Assembly (NCBI RefSeq): GCF_019925205.1
Contig: NC_083562.1
Location: forward strand, 23,746,001-23,810,000
Length of the DNA: 64,000 nt
From: Metopolophium dirhodum
Taxonomy: Eukaryota; Arthropoda; Insecta; Hemiptera; Aphididae
Direction: 5' to 3'
In this document: positions 37,988 through 50,853 of the stretch, in pieces
Layout: each line of letters begins with the position of its first letter
Numbering within the stretch: position 1 is the stretch's first letter
Translations under genes and position numbers: made by a program
Notes under the pieces: model-generated
The model's input: only the letters and a program-made list of their open reading frames with translations
Told to the model about the DNA's origin: nothing
The model's database searches: none

Positions 37988-38010
37988 CCTAACCTAACCT
38001 AACCTAACCT
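37988..38010 (-). repeat. Interstitial telomeric repeat (TTAGG)n
   Basis: CCTAA repeats 4.6 times without error on the + strand, that is TTAGG on the minus strand. TTAGG is the established telomere unit of most insects, including aphids. The run is short, so it is an interstitial relic rather than a chromosome end. Confidence 0.85.
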
Positions 38011-39086
38011 ATTATACGTGTCGCGTTCAGCAGCAATGCACAATGATATACAATATAATCTGAGCGATCGTAATGTATCGTATATACTATATAATATCGT
38101 ATCGTCATTTGCGCCGGGCTTAGGTTATTGATTTCACCGTGAAACCTTTATTTTTGAAAGGAAAGAGTTATGGATAAACGATACTTAATACGTTATCCAC
38201 TTATGAACGTTTAAAATTGCTATTATTTACCTGTTTGTCTTGTGAAAACTGAAGAGAATTTACACATTATACGTGTTTTGATTGTTTCACCTAGCCATTC
38301 TGCAGGATAACAAATTGTATTGTTATATGATCAGATAATCTGTATCACCTGTTATTATAACTGCATATAACTGCTGTTAAGCATATATTATTATATATAT
38401 TATACACAACTATATAAGTCACAAATACTCTCAAAATATGAACTTAAGTAAGAATATTATGACATATTGCCGTATTAGTGACTTTCAAACATTACCGCTG
38501 ACCTTGTACTCTCATTTTACAGTTGAAATGTTGAATTAACTTTAATGAATTTAATAAAGATTCCTGTTTAAATGTGTATTGTCTACACTCTACAAACCAC
38601 GCAAATTGTATTTTGTTTTATGTATAAGTTGACTACTTATAGATCCTATAACTCTCAAAACTAAGACATGGGAACATATTATATTCTGATTATTAGTTAT
38701 TAATATATTTAATAAAATATATTAGAATAATACTGCAAATTAGAACAGGACAGTATATAGGTGTGTATACTGTATATATTATTCTATAAAATATTTTATA
38801 AAATTAAAAATTGCAATCCTAAACTAAAATTATTACATATTCATTTAAATATATAAACAATATTATCATGACTCACATTTAAAGAAATGAACATGACTAA
38901 TTTGTTTTTTGTTACTTTAAGTGCTTTTAAAATTTCAACACTTAAATTTTTTTAAATTTCATTGTCCATCGTGGTTCATAACTAACATAAACTACATAAT
39001 GTAAACATAAATTTAAAATCATTTATATACAATATTACTGCTATATAATATTATGTACTTTTATTTAGTCCCCTAAAGGTCACAGA
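38011..39086. other. AT-rich non-coding DNA
   Basis: Nothing recognised. Confidence 0.6.
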
Positions 39087-39135
39087 ATGTTTGCGGTAGG
39101 TTATGAGTCATAACTATATGACCTACCGCAAACAT
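39087..39135. repeat. Perfect 15-bp hairpin, GC-containing stem
   Basis: ATGTTTGCGGTAGGT at 39087-39101 is perfectly complemented by 39121-39135. Pairing can extend a further three to four bases with two wobbles into the 19-base spacer. The stem is of mixed composition, unlike the many AT-only palindromes around it. It is shorter than an ordinary microRNA precursor stem. Function unknown. Confidence 0.7.
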
Positions 39136-42100
39136 ACGTATACTCTTGTATACAAGCAATACCTACACACTACACAGTCACCATATACGCTTTATTATAA
39201 CAATGCCAAAAGTCAATATATAAAAATATAATATGGCAGTATTATATTTTATTAGGTCTATCGATGTTGACATATGTTAATATTATATATTGATATAATG
39301 TTCTAATGAATGATTGTCAAACACTTATTTTAAATGTAAAGTAGTCTGAATCATATTTAGTATATACCTACAGTTATTATAGCTAACAATTGTTGAAAGT
39401 TTATTGCAGATTGGTTTAGATAATATAGCTAAACGGAATTTCTATAGTAAAGAGGTGAACAAAATGGTTTCAGAGTAGGTAGGTACTAAAAAAACTAGAA
39501 AAACTAAAATTTTCTGGTCATATAGTTATATATACCTAGTCAACGCGTTAATAACACTTTTATAGGTAGGCTATTCATTAATTGGTCTGAAAAAAAAATA
39601 TAAATTAATCAACATTACTCATTACTTCAACATTCCTCAACTAATCCCTTTGTTTGTCTTTTACTGAAAGACACTATAGGTAACTTATTGTTTAAAATCG
39701 TTGTTGAAATATTTAAATGCAAGTCTATTTGCACATATAACACAAAAACACTATTGTTTATTGTATAGGCACATCATATACCTACGTGTTAAATGAAAGT
39801 ACAGTATAGGCGTGTTACTAAATAACTAAATAAGTAATAATGTCCCCAATAATTTTATTTTCAGATTAAGTATACTTAAACATTATAAATTATAGTTACC
39901 TAGTTACTCAATCATACATTTTAAGTGTACAGGAAGAGAAAAGTATATTTTATATTTTTAGAAACGAATAAATAAAATATTATCAAAACAAATGTTGAAA
40001 ATGCAAACCACGAATGCTTATTTAAAAATGAGGCTAATATGATGTCAGGAAAAATCTTTAAAATATATTATAATTTAGAATTTATTTAGTCTCAAATCAT
40101 AAAATTTACAAGAATTGATTAATTGTTAACATTTTATATAATTAGTACTTAGGTACTTTAGTTACGACTGAGTCTCTGTATATTATATACTTATTTGTTT
40201 ATTTTTATGTAGGTATACCTATAGGTATGTAGGAATACAGTAAAATGAGTTTAACTATATCTCTTACCATTTAAGTATATATATATATTACTTATTTCAT
40301 TGTTTTCTTTTTTTTTAAATAATATCTAAAATGTAAGAAAAAGTCTTAAAACCATAAGTCATAAGTGGTTTATAATTTTAAATATCACTCTGCGGCCTGC
40401 ACAGTACACATAAATAAAGTGGCTTTGTCTGGAACGTTTTGGCCTTTAAGGAAGAAAAATGAACATTAATAAGTATTTTGAGTTCTCCATGAATTGTGGC
40501 TAATCTTGGGTGTAAGTCGAAACGTTTTTGTCATAAATATAACGTTACAGATGTCAAGCGTATAAATGGCAATTTATCATACTTCTGTGGATTTAGAGGA
40601 GTCATTATTGGACGTCGGACGAAGTGTAATGTAAAGAAAGATGAGCAGGAAATCGGTCTTGACTGACGGTTATTGAACTAGTTCTTAATAATAACATAAA
40701 ATCATGTATCCCTTCAGTGTCACATCCAGTCAACCCACGGGTCATGCATATTATAACGTTATATTTTAACTGATAGTCATTTAACGCATTAATTGATAAA
40801 AGATCACGCATTCACGCGATAAGATACAATAATAATATATTGTTTATTCATCAATCGTTGTACATTATATACGTACCACGTGGTGTGTACAGTATACTCC
40901 AGTTTCCTAAAAAATGTGAAGGTTTCTATTTTAATTTTATTAAAAATGACAATTTGTAATTTATCTTTAATATATTAATAACAGTTAACACTTTAAAGTT
41001 TAACTATAATTTTATTTTTTAAAATAACCATATAATACATATAAATATATAATACAACCGTATAATTTGATACAAAATATTGTACAATATTTTGTTTGCC
41101 TCGTTATAAGAATTTGTTCAGATGTACCTACCTATATTTAATTTACATTGTACTTCTTAAGATATCATAGTCAATATTTACTTATTTCGAAAAATGTTAT
41201 TCATAAAATAATTGTTTAATAATATAACATAATAAGATGAGTTACTTACTTACTTAAATTGATGAATAACACACATAATAACTCTATTGTAAGACGAACT
41301 GAAGCAAAAATAATATCCAAACATTTTGGTATGATGACATTTCTTTGTAAGTTTCTATAAATGTTTTGAGTTTAATTATGCTTACAATATAATTTTCTCT
41401 ATTGTTTATAAATACAATTTACTCTACATAATTTTAGACAGTTGACTATTTCGTAGAAAATAAACATTTTCTGAAATATTTATATCTTAGATTAACGTTT
41501 GCAGGAGATTTTTAAATTCCAAAGAGCTGAAAACAAATTTATCATTTGTGAACTATTCGCTCGATTTAAGTAGAATATAAGCTGTGGAAGTGTATAAACG
41601 AGTATTTGACATTTAAAGATTTACTAAAGAGAGATGCATTGTATATAAATGGTAACGTTTTTTTATGTAACTTAAAAAAATCTCTGTAAGTCATTCATTT
41701 AAAATAAATGTATTTATATTTTATACCAACATATTTAATATTAATAACTTTTTGAATTAATATCATATTCTTTAAAAAAAAAAAATTGAATACTTATAAC
41801 AGTTTATAAATAACACATTCATCTGGAGGTTTGAAAAATGTATGGAGCGCTGCATAAAAAACAGATTTAAATAAAAGCATTAAAGCAATACTATTTTATG
41901 TCCTGTAATCTATCTTTATAATTATTTATATGCTTGCAAACGCAAGTGGCGAATATCATTTCTTTCGTTTGTTCGAAATCTAATTCAAGACCACAATGTT
42001 GGTGGTGAGAATTTGTTATAACTTATAATAATTCACCTCCAAGTGCAGTAGCACACAATACGACGTGTAAAACCGTAAACACTATATACTGTCACCGTTA

Positions 42101-42385
42101 CATTATAATATAGCATGATTCTAACGATTTAATTGTCAGGGAAAATTGTTTTTAATTGATATTGGATATTTTATAAACACATACCACTGTCGTGTATGTT
42201 GTATAATAGTGTTTTGTTTATACGTCTATTATTATTATTATTATTATCATGGCCTATGCATAATACTGCACAATATAATAATATTCGAACTACAAACTGA
42301 ACATACGATTCTTTTTTCTCATAGTTTTTATCGAAATCCGCTATTGTATTGTACCCATTACTGTCAAATTTTTGCCATATTTTAT
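39136..42385. other. AT-rich non-coding DNA
   Basis: About 3.2 kb without supported genes. A 68-codon minus frame at 40605-40811 (containing MTRGLTGCDTE) sits in a slightly GC-richer patch but has no splice support or recognised domain. (TTA)n lies at 42227-42248. Confidence 0.5.
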
Positions 42386-42425
42386 AATAACAACAACAAC
42401 AACGACGACGACGACAACAACAATA
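42386..42425. repeat. (AAC)n/(ACG)n compound microsatellite
   Basis: AAC units change to ACG units and back. Open frames across it give poly-Thr or poly-Cys and are artefacts. Confidence 0.9.
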
Positions 42426-42938
42426 CAAAGGCACGACAGCGATGAGTTAACTAAATATTATTATGGCTCGGTGTCCTTACATTATTCACGGTTGGCACAC
42501 AAGTCGTCATTATCTATAATAATATTCATTCAACAATACGCCGAATTTCGACAATTGTATTATTTGCGTATTGTGCGTCTGTGCGGGCGCGGTGTATTAA
42601 CCAATGCGTAAAAAGACGCGACACGACATTGAAAGATCATGGACGTTGAATTATTTATGATCGTCGTAATTTTCAACACTGGATCAATTAATGATATTCT
42701 ACGACCACGGGAGGCAATCGAATGTCATGGTTTTAAATAGGTACTTATTTTTATCAAAGTGGTACAATATTTTATTCACTTGTACAATGGTGTACAATAC
42801 CGCTAAACTGTTGGTACAACTTGCATGAATACACTCATCGGGGGTAAAAAAAAAGATTCGTCGACTTGGAGTTGCGATTACCTTAAACCCGGATCTGTAT
42901 CATATGGGTATAACTAGTATTATTCGGTGTCGTAGATG
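42426..42938. other. Mixed-composition non-coding DNA
   Basis: Somewhat richer in CpG near 42540-42610, with no open frame or splice signal worth calling. Confidence 0.5.
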
Positions 42939-43142
42939 CAGGGACGGGTCCAAGGGGTGGCCAAGCCTCCCCCTCCAAACACATTGTTAGGTACTCTAAT
43001 TTTTTCATATTCCCTCAGGTGCTGACAATACTATAATAATACCATAACAGTGGAAACACAAAACATGATTTTTCTCAAAAAGTATTTGTGTTGTAACAAA
43101 ATTGTTGGACCCCCCCCCCCCCAGATATTTTCTCTGGATCTG
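42939..43142. mobile_element. Degenerate G/C-tract non-autonomous element
   Basis: Starts CAGGGACGGGTCCA followed by a G-rich stretch and a CCTCCCCCTCC stretch. It ends with a C-run (43110-43122), AGATATTTTC and CTCTGGATCTG. Left and right ends are roughly inverted if the right one has lost several bases (CAGATCCA against CAGGGACGGGTCCA). It probably belongs with the other C-tract elements here. No clear target duplication. Confidence 0.4.
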
Positions 43143-43567
43143 AAAGATGTTAGTTTGATAATTTATATACATAGATATCAAAATGGTATTACTTTACGGA
43201 AGTATTACATAGTATATTGCAAAATTGTTGTGTGCTTTTGTTATCTATTATCTTCCATGTATCAAATTTGTTTACCTATATTCAGTTCAGTGTTTACAAG
43301 TGACTGTTATAAGTTATAAGTTATGACTAATATTATTGTACTCGTCCGATTAAATTATCGATATTGAATTTGTTGTACATTTTTATTTGTTTTTACTCAA
43401 AAATTATAATTATTGTAAATTGTAATGCCATAATATATTTCTGTTTCACCGTTTTACGGTGCAGATTCTAATATGTTTTTCGGGAAACTCTTTGGTTTTT
43501 TCGCGTTTGCAATCGGAAACGACACAATATTGGTATACCGTATACCCCACCATTGTTTGATTTAATG
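43143..43567. other. AT-rich non-coding DNA
   Basis: No gene-like signal. Confidence 0.6.
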
Positions 43568-43575
43568 ACTTTTAT

Positions 43576-43850
43576 TTTTTTTATTTTTTTTTATTAATCC
43601 ACTCGCGCCAACTTATGGTATTGGGTGGTTTTTAACTGTGTGGGAGGGTACTGTAGGTTTAAACACGTTTACACAGTTTGGCAGATTTTTTTAGTGGGCA
43701 CCCGTAGGTATCTGCCATGGCCGGACGGCAGCACTTCTCTCCGGACACCGTGACTTGCCCGAAGAAAAATGCCGCCCTCGGTCGAAGTTTTGAACCGGCG
43801 TCGGTGCGCGTCGCAACCGACGCCTTAGTCCGCTCGGCCACTCCGTCCCC
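43576..43850 (-). mobile_element. tRNA-derived SINE with target-site duplication
   Basis: Read on the - strand, the element starts GGGGACGGAG at 43850. It contains an RNA polymerase III box A (TGGCCGAGCGG, 43840-43830) and a box B-like GGTTCAAAACT (43796-43786) at tRNA spacing, resembling the head of a Ser/Leu-type tRNA. A tRNA-unrelated body follows, and it ends in an A-rich tail (T-runs at 43576-43592 on +). Both sides carry ACTTTTAT (43568-43575 and 43851-43858), an 8-base duplication. Short open frames across it on either strand are by-products. SINEs move using LINE machinery. Confidence 0.85.
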
Positions 43851-43858
43851 ACTTTTAT

Positions 43859-44549
43859 ATTATTTACGCTCCTATCACCTAGTGTTTACCGTGCAATATG
43901 TTTAGATTCACACACAGACGATCGACCCAGTTTTTGCGTCGTCAAAGTTAAAACAAATAAATGCACTACGATTACTGCCACGTAACGGTCGTCGTATTAC
44001 ACGTATATATATAAATATTTATTTTTGTTTATCAAAAATTGGCATGTCACCATCGCTATCATCGGATGGTGGTGGCGTGGAAAAACAACTGTGGGAACAT
44101 AAAACGTAATACATACATTAATAATTTGTCTGTCATTATTATTGTTGTTGTTGTTGTTATGGTAAATGTTAACAGCGCGCGTGGGTCGTCAGTCGTGGTT
44201 GTGCGTTGCACATATTCTTTTTGGAGAAAACATAGTAAATGTAATTTCATGATTGCAAGTGTGGCTAGTGGCCACTATTATTATTCCTTTGACACAAAGT
44301 GCAGTTGTGTTGTGTTGGAGTACCTATATGCAATTCACTAAAATGTCATGAACGTGCAATTTCTTGTGTATTATAAAATATTTCGTAATAGGTATACCGC
44401 GATGAACCGTGTTATGTACTTGTGTAGGACGTAGGTTTCTAAATAGGTATTATTGCCTTGCGACTTTTCTTTTCCTTTTAGAAATTATGACATGACGATA
44501 TTACGATATTGTTTGTTATCCGAGATGGAGTTTTACTTGTTGTTGATAA
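43859..44549. other. Non-coding DNA with (GTT)n runs
   Basis: Contains an ATT/GTT microsatellite at 44132-44160. A 100-codon + frame (44039-44341) runs across it but is largely repeat-derived (poly-Val) and unsupported. Confidence 0.5.
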
Positions 44550-44575
44550 TGTTGTTGTTGTTGTTGTTGTTGTTG
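44550..44575. repeat. (GTT)n microsatellite
   Basis: About eight to nine GTT units. Confidence 0.9.
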
Positions 44576-44784
44576 CTTGTTGTAAACATTGACGTTATTA
44601 AATGGTTTTTATATTCGTAAGACAAATCAATGTTGATGATTTAAATCACTTCACCTTCACTCGTGAAAATAACATTCCAAAATTAACTCTCTCACTCTCA
44701 CTTATTGATTAAATACTAATGTACGACAAATGAAAAGTTGTACTTACAAAATATTCAGGGTTTTGGTATTCTAATGTTCTTTTA

Positions 44785-45314
44785 GATTCTGAGCGGAGCT
44801 GGTACTTTCGAAACGCTACTCGAAATATAAGTGGTTAAAGGAGAAAAAACGTACGATTTCACGATTTTATAATATTAAATAATTATGGACGACGTTTTCT
44901 ACCAGAAATATTGCTTCAAATGAAAAATGACAAGATATATTTTTTGTTGTATTTTAGATTTTGTTCCTTACGGTTTAAAGTTCGGAAAATTTTAGCCTTT
45001 TTTTGAGCTATTTATAGACATTTTAATTTTGGGAGTTTTTTTGTTGTAATTCGGTTAAAAACATTCGTAATAACTTGAAATTTAGGTTGTTTACTTATAT
45101 TATCCATACCTAGACAAGGAAAAATTTTCAAAACATTTGAGCGACTTATGAGCTTTTTCTTTTCTTTTAATATTTTTTTCATTTTTATGATATTTCCTAA
45201 TTATATATTACCTATTTATATAAATCGTTCTTAAGCTATTCTTAAAACGCTTTGTTTATCACCATAAAAACGAATAAAATTAAATAAAAAAAATTCCCTC
45301 GTCCGCTCAGAATC
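44785..45314. mobile_element. 530-bp element with 13-bp perfect terminal inverted repeats
   Basis: GATTCTGAGCGGA at 44785 is exactly reverse-complemented as TCCGCTCAGAATC at 45302-45314. The interior is AT-rich with no usable open frame. This is the structure of a non-autonomous DNA transposon (MITE). The flanks (GTTCTTTTA left, GTTTTTTAT right) are similar but not a clean duplication, so the superfamily is not assigned. Confidence 0.75.
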
Positions 45315-48300
45315 GTTTTTTATCGAATGCAAACATTGCATTCAAATCGAATACAGTAAAATTATACTATCCTGTCCGAGGCCCGAAGGGACGATGGACA
45401 AACATTCACCACTGAAATACTGACCTACTTTTTTATATCTATTGTTCAAAATTATATTGTGTTTGTTTTGTACCTATGTATATATTATTCTCATGACACA
45501 TATTACATTAAATGGATAATATAATCTAATATCGTATATTATAGTACTTAACTCCAAATATTACAATCACAGATATTTATTCCATTTAGTTTTCAAGTTC
45601 ACCTTTACATAGATTTACTTTTACGATTAATTGTTTAAATAACGGTTGAAATTATTTAATACTTGGGGCATATAGCATTAATTTAAGGATCACAGACGAG
45701 ACAATTTAAACTAAGTTTCCACTGTAAATAATTTATAATTTATATAAATCTCAAAGTTAGCAATTTAAGATAATAACGCATGAGCTGTATTTTGCATTCG
45801 TTATCAGTTGGAAAACATTTTATAATAATTATTACACATAAACACACACATTAATATTATAATTTATAGTAATTAATAATTATTATTTAATTTGTCTGGA
45901 GCTCAAAGTTCTAATATTCAATTTGTTTAAGCCTATAGTAATAAATTGAACATTATATAATCATTAATTACATTTACTAAGTATTTTTAATGTATACATG
46001 TTTTTATATACGTTTCATTTAAATGGTTGTGCGTTTGTAATTATAATATAGTATTACCATTGCGTAAGTAGTTTAAGAAATATTTATTTTTTTTTTGATT
46101 TTATAATATTATAAATGAAAATAAATATCTATAGGTATTCTATATGCATAAAATCGTTACGAAAAATGCATCATAATATTATTTTCATTTCAAACAAAAA
46201 TTCTTATATATTTATTGTTTTAAATAAAAGCTTGTAAATACAATGGTTATAAATTACTTATAATAATATATTGATCGCTTGATTTTAGTTTTCATCTTTG
46301 AGACATTGTAATATCATGTAACATATTTCTACTATAAATTTAAACGATCAAGATAATATATATGATCATTGTATTCCCGTTTAACCACTAAGATTGTGTT
46401 ACTCCGATATAGTTTATTCAATATTTTAATTCACGATTGAATTAGGATTATGTGTATTATTATTTATCTTATGTCATTACTCATTATCAAACTTATAATA
46501 AATTATTTTAACTTATAATAAATATGCTTCTCGTTAAATGTAATTTTTGAAATGTGGTTTTACAAACAAAATAATATAAATTTTACATATAAATATTAAA
46601 TTTTGTCCTTGGTTATTTGGACACCTCCTGCACTTTACCGACGATAATGCGTTTTAAAGATGAATCATATTATTAATTTGTTGTTCACCATGACGTAAGA
46701 GTAATCGATTATTTCATGCGATTAATAATATTATGCAAGTTCTCTAAAAAAAAGTGTGCGACAGTTCGATACTACAAATAGGGTTGATATATTTATAAAG
46801 GTACATACTACATACAAATCATAATACATACGAGTTTATCTTATATAATAGGTACATAATATGTGCTACGTGTACTGCTTATTTCTATTTTAAATTTAAT
46901 AATTAATATTACATTTTAATTGACTTGATCAAAACAATAAATGGTTTTTAATGTTTATATAGTATAGTATTTTATAAAATAAAAATATATTTAGTTAAAT
47001 ACTTACTTATAACTTATAGTCAACTAAACTGCACATAGTGAGTACAATTGTTTTAATTTGTAGAGACAAATCGTACGTTTAGTAGTCCATCCTATACAAT
47101 AATAGTAATTTTTTTTTCTAATTGTAGAATATAAATCATATAGAACTTGCATTTAAATGATTTAATTATTATCATTATGACATTATATATTTATGAAAAA
47201 ACTAGTAAGTAGTGTAATGCTGACATGCTGCTCTAATTTTCTATGCGAGTACCTATACTTAACAATCTTGAAATGTTTTATACAAACTCAAATAAAATAT
47301 ACTATTAAATTTAATTATACTTGTAGTTTACAGTTTATAAGTCTTAGGACAGTCATCATGGACCACTATAGTATCTTTTTTAATGAACGCTCAAGTTTGT
47401 CAGATGTCTCTTATAGTAATAATTGTAAACTGTTCCTTCATTTAATATAATACATAGTTGAACTCAATAATTTTTCTCGAGCTTTGCAGGCATTTTTATT
47501 TATTTCAATAATGCGTGTAAAATAAATCTTTATAGTCCACATTAATTTCAATGTTGAACTACGTAGGTTTAATCGTCAATCTTACTTACTAGAAAACCTA
47601 CTGTAAATAATACACGCAATGATAATAGTTTTCTTGTAAAATATAATGGTAAACAATTAGACAAATTCATAATAATTTAAAAATAATTTGGGATATAAAT
47701 AATTTTGTTTTTAATTTTTCTAATAAAAAGGCGAAAATGTAATTAATATTTATTCGATCCTTTTAAAATCATTTTTTATGTATTTTTAGTATTGTTTGAT
47801 ATTCTACACCAAACGCTGTGTTCCTTATAAAGGAACACATTAACTCCTTATAAATTATTAGCTTAATTTTATTATGTTACTTTTTGTTTTTATATTTTGA
47901 TGGATTTTATAATATCTTTCGTATAGTTACTATACAGTATAGGTACTGTTTTATAAGATAGAATAAAATAATTACAGCAGTTCAAATATAAACAATGTTT
48001 TAATCAATTATTTTTAACTTATACAGTTGTACATTTATACATACCTCATAAAAAGGTTACATTTTATAATAGCTTTGAAAAATCTTTTGAATTAATCTGT
48101 ATTCATACATTTAAAATATTCCTGTACTTTTTAATATGAGTTCGCTGCTTGTGGCTATCGATTACTAGATATAGGTGTTATATTTAATAGATTTTTGTAC
48201 AGTGTACATTCCTATTTGTTTCTGTGTTGAACAAATTAAGAATTTAGCAAAATATATTCGTCTGTATTGACTGTATAGGTAAATACCGTAAGTAGTTCTA

Positions 48301-50219
48301 TACTTGAAGTAGCATCATAATAACCGAAGAGTGTAAATTCAGTGAATATGCAGTAATCTGTATATAATTACACATAATAAACAACTAACAAGGATCACCG
48401 CGGTTATGACCAGTTTGAAGTTTCTATAATAATAACCAACCCATAACGAAAGACAAATATATAGGTGCAACTTTTACTACCTACTTCTATCAAACTATGA
48501 TTTTAATGTCTTGTCAGTTGATTCGAACCCGAAATACAAGTTGTTTAAGTTTGACGATTGTTGTTAATTCGATAATTAAATTATTCGGGGAGACAATAAT
48601 TAATAATTATGTACAATGGTTTTCTACATACATTATCATATTATATCTTAAATATCAGTTTAAGTACTACGACATTTTAATCATAAATAATTATTTATAT
48701 TGCTAATTTTTTCACTGGCTCAAGAGCCGTGTCTTAAAATCTTATAGTAGATTGAAAATAAATTCTTAAGTAATATTATTAAATGTTTAGTATCCCTATC
48801 CCGGCTTGGATACCCCATCGCTCATATAATATGAAATATACTATACATTTGTTTAAGGATTGAGGAACGACCAGGTGACGCGAGAAAAATTGATTTTAAG
48901 AGTTTAGGTATCTTTAAACATGCGTCTTGGGGTATTCATTTATGGTGCGTAATAAACTTGTTTTAAAAAATTTTGTGTAAAGCACTACAGAGTATTCAAT
49001 CGTATTATATATTGCGTCATAATATTAATATGCTGTTTTATTAATCATTAGATGGCGCCCGGACATCCGGGTTTTTTTTCTAACGAACGAGTAAACATTA
49101 TTACAAAACAAAATCAATATAAATATGACTTTGAACCGTATAGCTAATAGCTCCATAATCACGATAACGGTGTCGACCTTTTTATGAGATGGTAGTATAT
49201 ATTGTTATACTGTAGACGTTTCTTATACTGAAATAATATTCATTGTATAAAAATTAAAAAGTGAAAACAGAAAACATAATAATACCTGGGTAGGTATTAC
49301 TTATAAATTTGTTTTAAATACTAAACAGTTTAAAGTAATGGCTCCTAAGCCAATTAAAAAAGATAATTTCATGGTCGAAATCGAACCATATTATGCGTAT
49401 TGCGTATACAGTACCTATATAGATTCAGACGGGACAATTTAATCAAGATTATACAAATATCCATGCATATGCTTTATTAATTAATACAATTTTAATTATT
49501 TTTTGTTATAACACCGATAGTAGTAAAGATAATAAAATATGATAATAGATGTACAAGACCATCATAATTATTAATTAGTAAAAATAGTATAATTCGTATA
49601 ATATATGTGTATAATATAATATATATATATATGGAGACTATATCGCTGCCATGCGTGAAATGACGTATAAAAACTGTAACACCAATAAGCAATGTTGTTG
49701 TTGCGTGACACGCGTGTTATTGATGAAACTTGTAAAAAAAAAATTTAAAAAATTTTGTTTTTTTCGTATTCCGGCGTCATTTCAACATGCGTCAAGCTTA
49801 GGTGTATGCAAAAAAAAATTGTTTGAACACCACCACACATAACATACGTTCGGCTATACGTGTGTGTGTATACTGTATATACATATTATGTACCGTGTAG
49901 ACCGTAGGTACCTACACGGAGTGCATAAACACACAGCATATATAGGTAGGTTATCTATCCATCTATTCGTGCCCGTGGGCGTATAATATGCTATATAGTT
50001 ATAGAGTTGCCTACCTATAGTAATACACGCTGCAGATACTCGCGCATATGTGTGTCAATTGTAAAGTGCAAACACAGAATGTTTGCGATTCCGACACGTT
50101 GTTTTCTAGATTCTAGGTCAAAAAATATCAATGCATTCGCGCGTTGAGTGTGTGTGTGAGCGAGTGCACGTTTATAATGACAAAAATATAACAATGTCGA
50201 GCGTGTATTGTGTATAGCT
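45315..50219. other. AT-rich non-coding DNA
   Basis: Nearly 5 kb without supported genes. It includes a short GC-richer patch at 45375-45405 (TCCGAGGCCCGAAGGG), a 10-bp palindrome at 47817-47839 (TGTGTTCCTT and its complement), and a CCCGGA/TCCGGG hairpin at 49058-49071. Longer open frames (e.g. 47193-47450) are AT-driven. Confidence 0.5.
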
Positions 50220-50624
50220 GGTATATCGCATAATATGTGTATCAGCGCGCTGAAATGCCACTTGCCTTCGCCGACCACGCGCCGCCGGTGGTCAATAAAT
50301 CCGCGAGAGTGCGGCGCTTATTTTATTATATTATTATATTATCGTATAGAGACATATTATATTTTTTATAGTGTATTATACGGGCGAGACGGACACGACG
50401 ATCGCGTTCGATTTATTATTTTGTTTATTGCGTGCTCGCTTTCCGTCTTCGCCGAGCGTTACGAAGAGTCGAAAAACCACCCGCACGTCCCTGCACCCTA
50501 AAAAATAGCTCCCTGATAACCCACACTGCAGCAGTCTTATTATAGCTTGCGATCAAGGTACCCTGGTACAGCTGCAGCGGTGTCGTACGATTCCCCTGAC
50601 TGTTGACTGATTTGTCCATCAACT
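50220..50624. other. CpG-rich block, possibly promoter or exon
   Basis: GC content and CpG rise at 50240-50310 and 50380-50640. Overlapping open frames occur on + (50208-50501) and - (50425-50622, starting MMDKSVNSQGNRTTP). A + frame at about 50508-50610 reads SSLIIACDQGTLVQLQRC before a stop. No convincing splice pair delimits any of them and none was recognised. Confidence 0.25.
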
Positions 50625-50853
50625 CAGTGGCGCCGAAGTCCGTGTTAACTTCGGGTCATGGCCCGACCTCTTGTGTGAAAAATGTGGCCACATTTTATTT
50701 ACACCATAATTGTATTATGAGCATGAGTATAGTATGTAAGCCATGATTATGAGTAAATGTATATTAGTGTACCTCTCTATTAAATAATTAAGATATTGAG
50801 ATCGCGTTGCTTTTAAATTGCCCGACCACATTTTAAAAACTTTGGCTTCACTG
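50625..50853. mobile_element. Small hAT-like MITE
   Basis: The left end CAGTGGCGCCGAAGT and the reverse complement of the right end CAGTGAAGCCAAAGT match at 12 of 15 positions. Total length is 229 bp, without coding capacity. GCCCGACC occurs near both ends. The flanking eight bases (CATCAACT and ATGTACTT) do not match well, so the hAT assignment rests on the CAGTG ends only. Confidence 0.55.

Noticed and set aside
37988..38010. Chromosome end
   Set aside because: The TTAGG run is only about 23 bases and is followed by ordinary sequence on both sides.
42146..42611. Overlapping open frames on both strands
   Set aside because: They are driven by the AAC/ACG and TTA microsatellites (poly-Thr, poly-Asn, poly-Cys).
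43659..43841. 60-codon minus-strand open frame starting MAERTKASVATRTDAG
   Set aside because: It lies entirely inside the tRNA-derived SINE.
48515..48535. GATTCGAACCC word resembling a tRNA box B on the minus strand
   Set aside because: No box A at the required spacing and no cloverleaf arms upstream on that strand.
49058..49079. CCCGGA/TCCGGG hairpin followed by a T-run, like a bacterial terminator
   Set aside because: The window is eukaryotic, with no transcription unit upstream; it is a chance hairpin.
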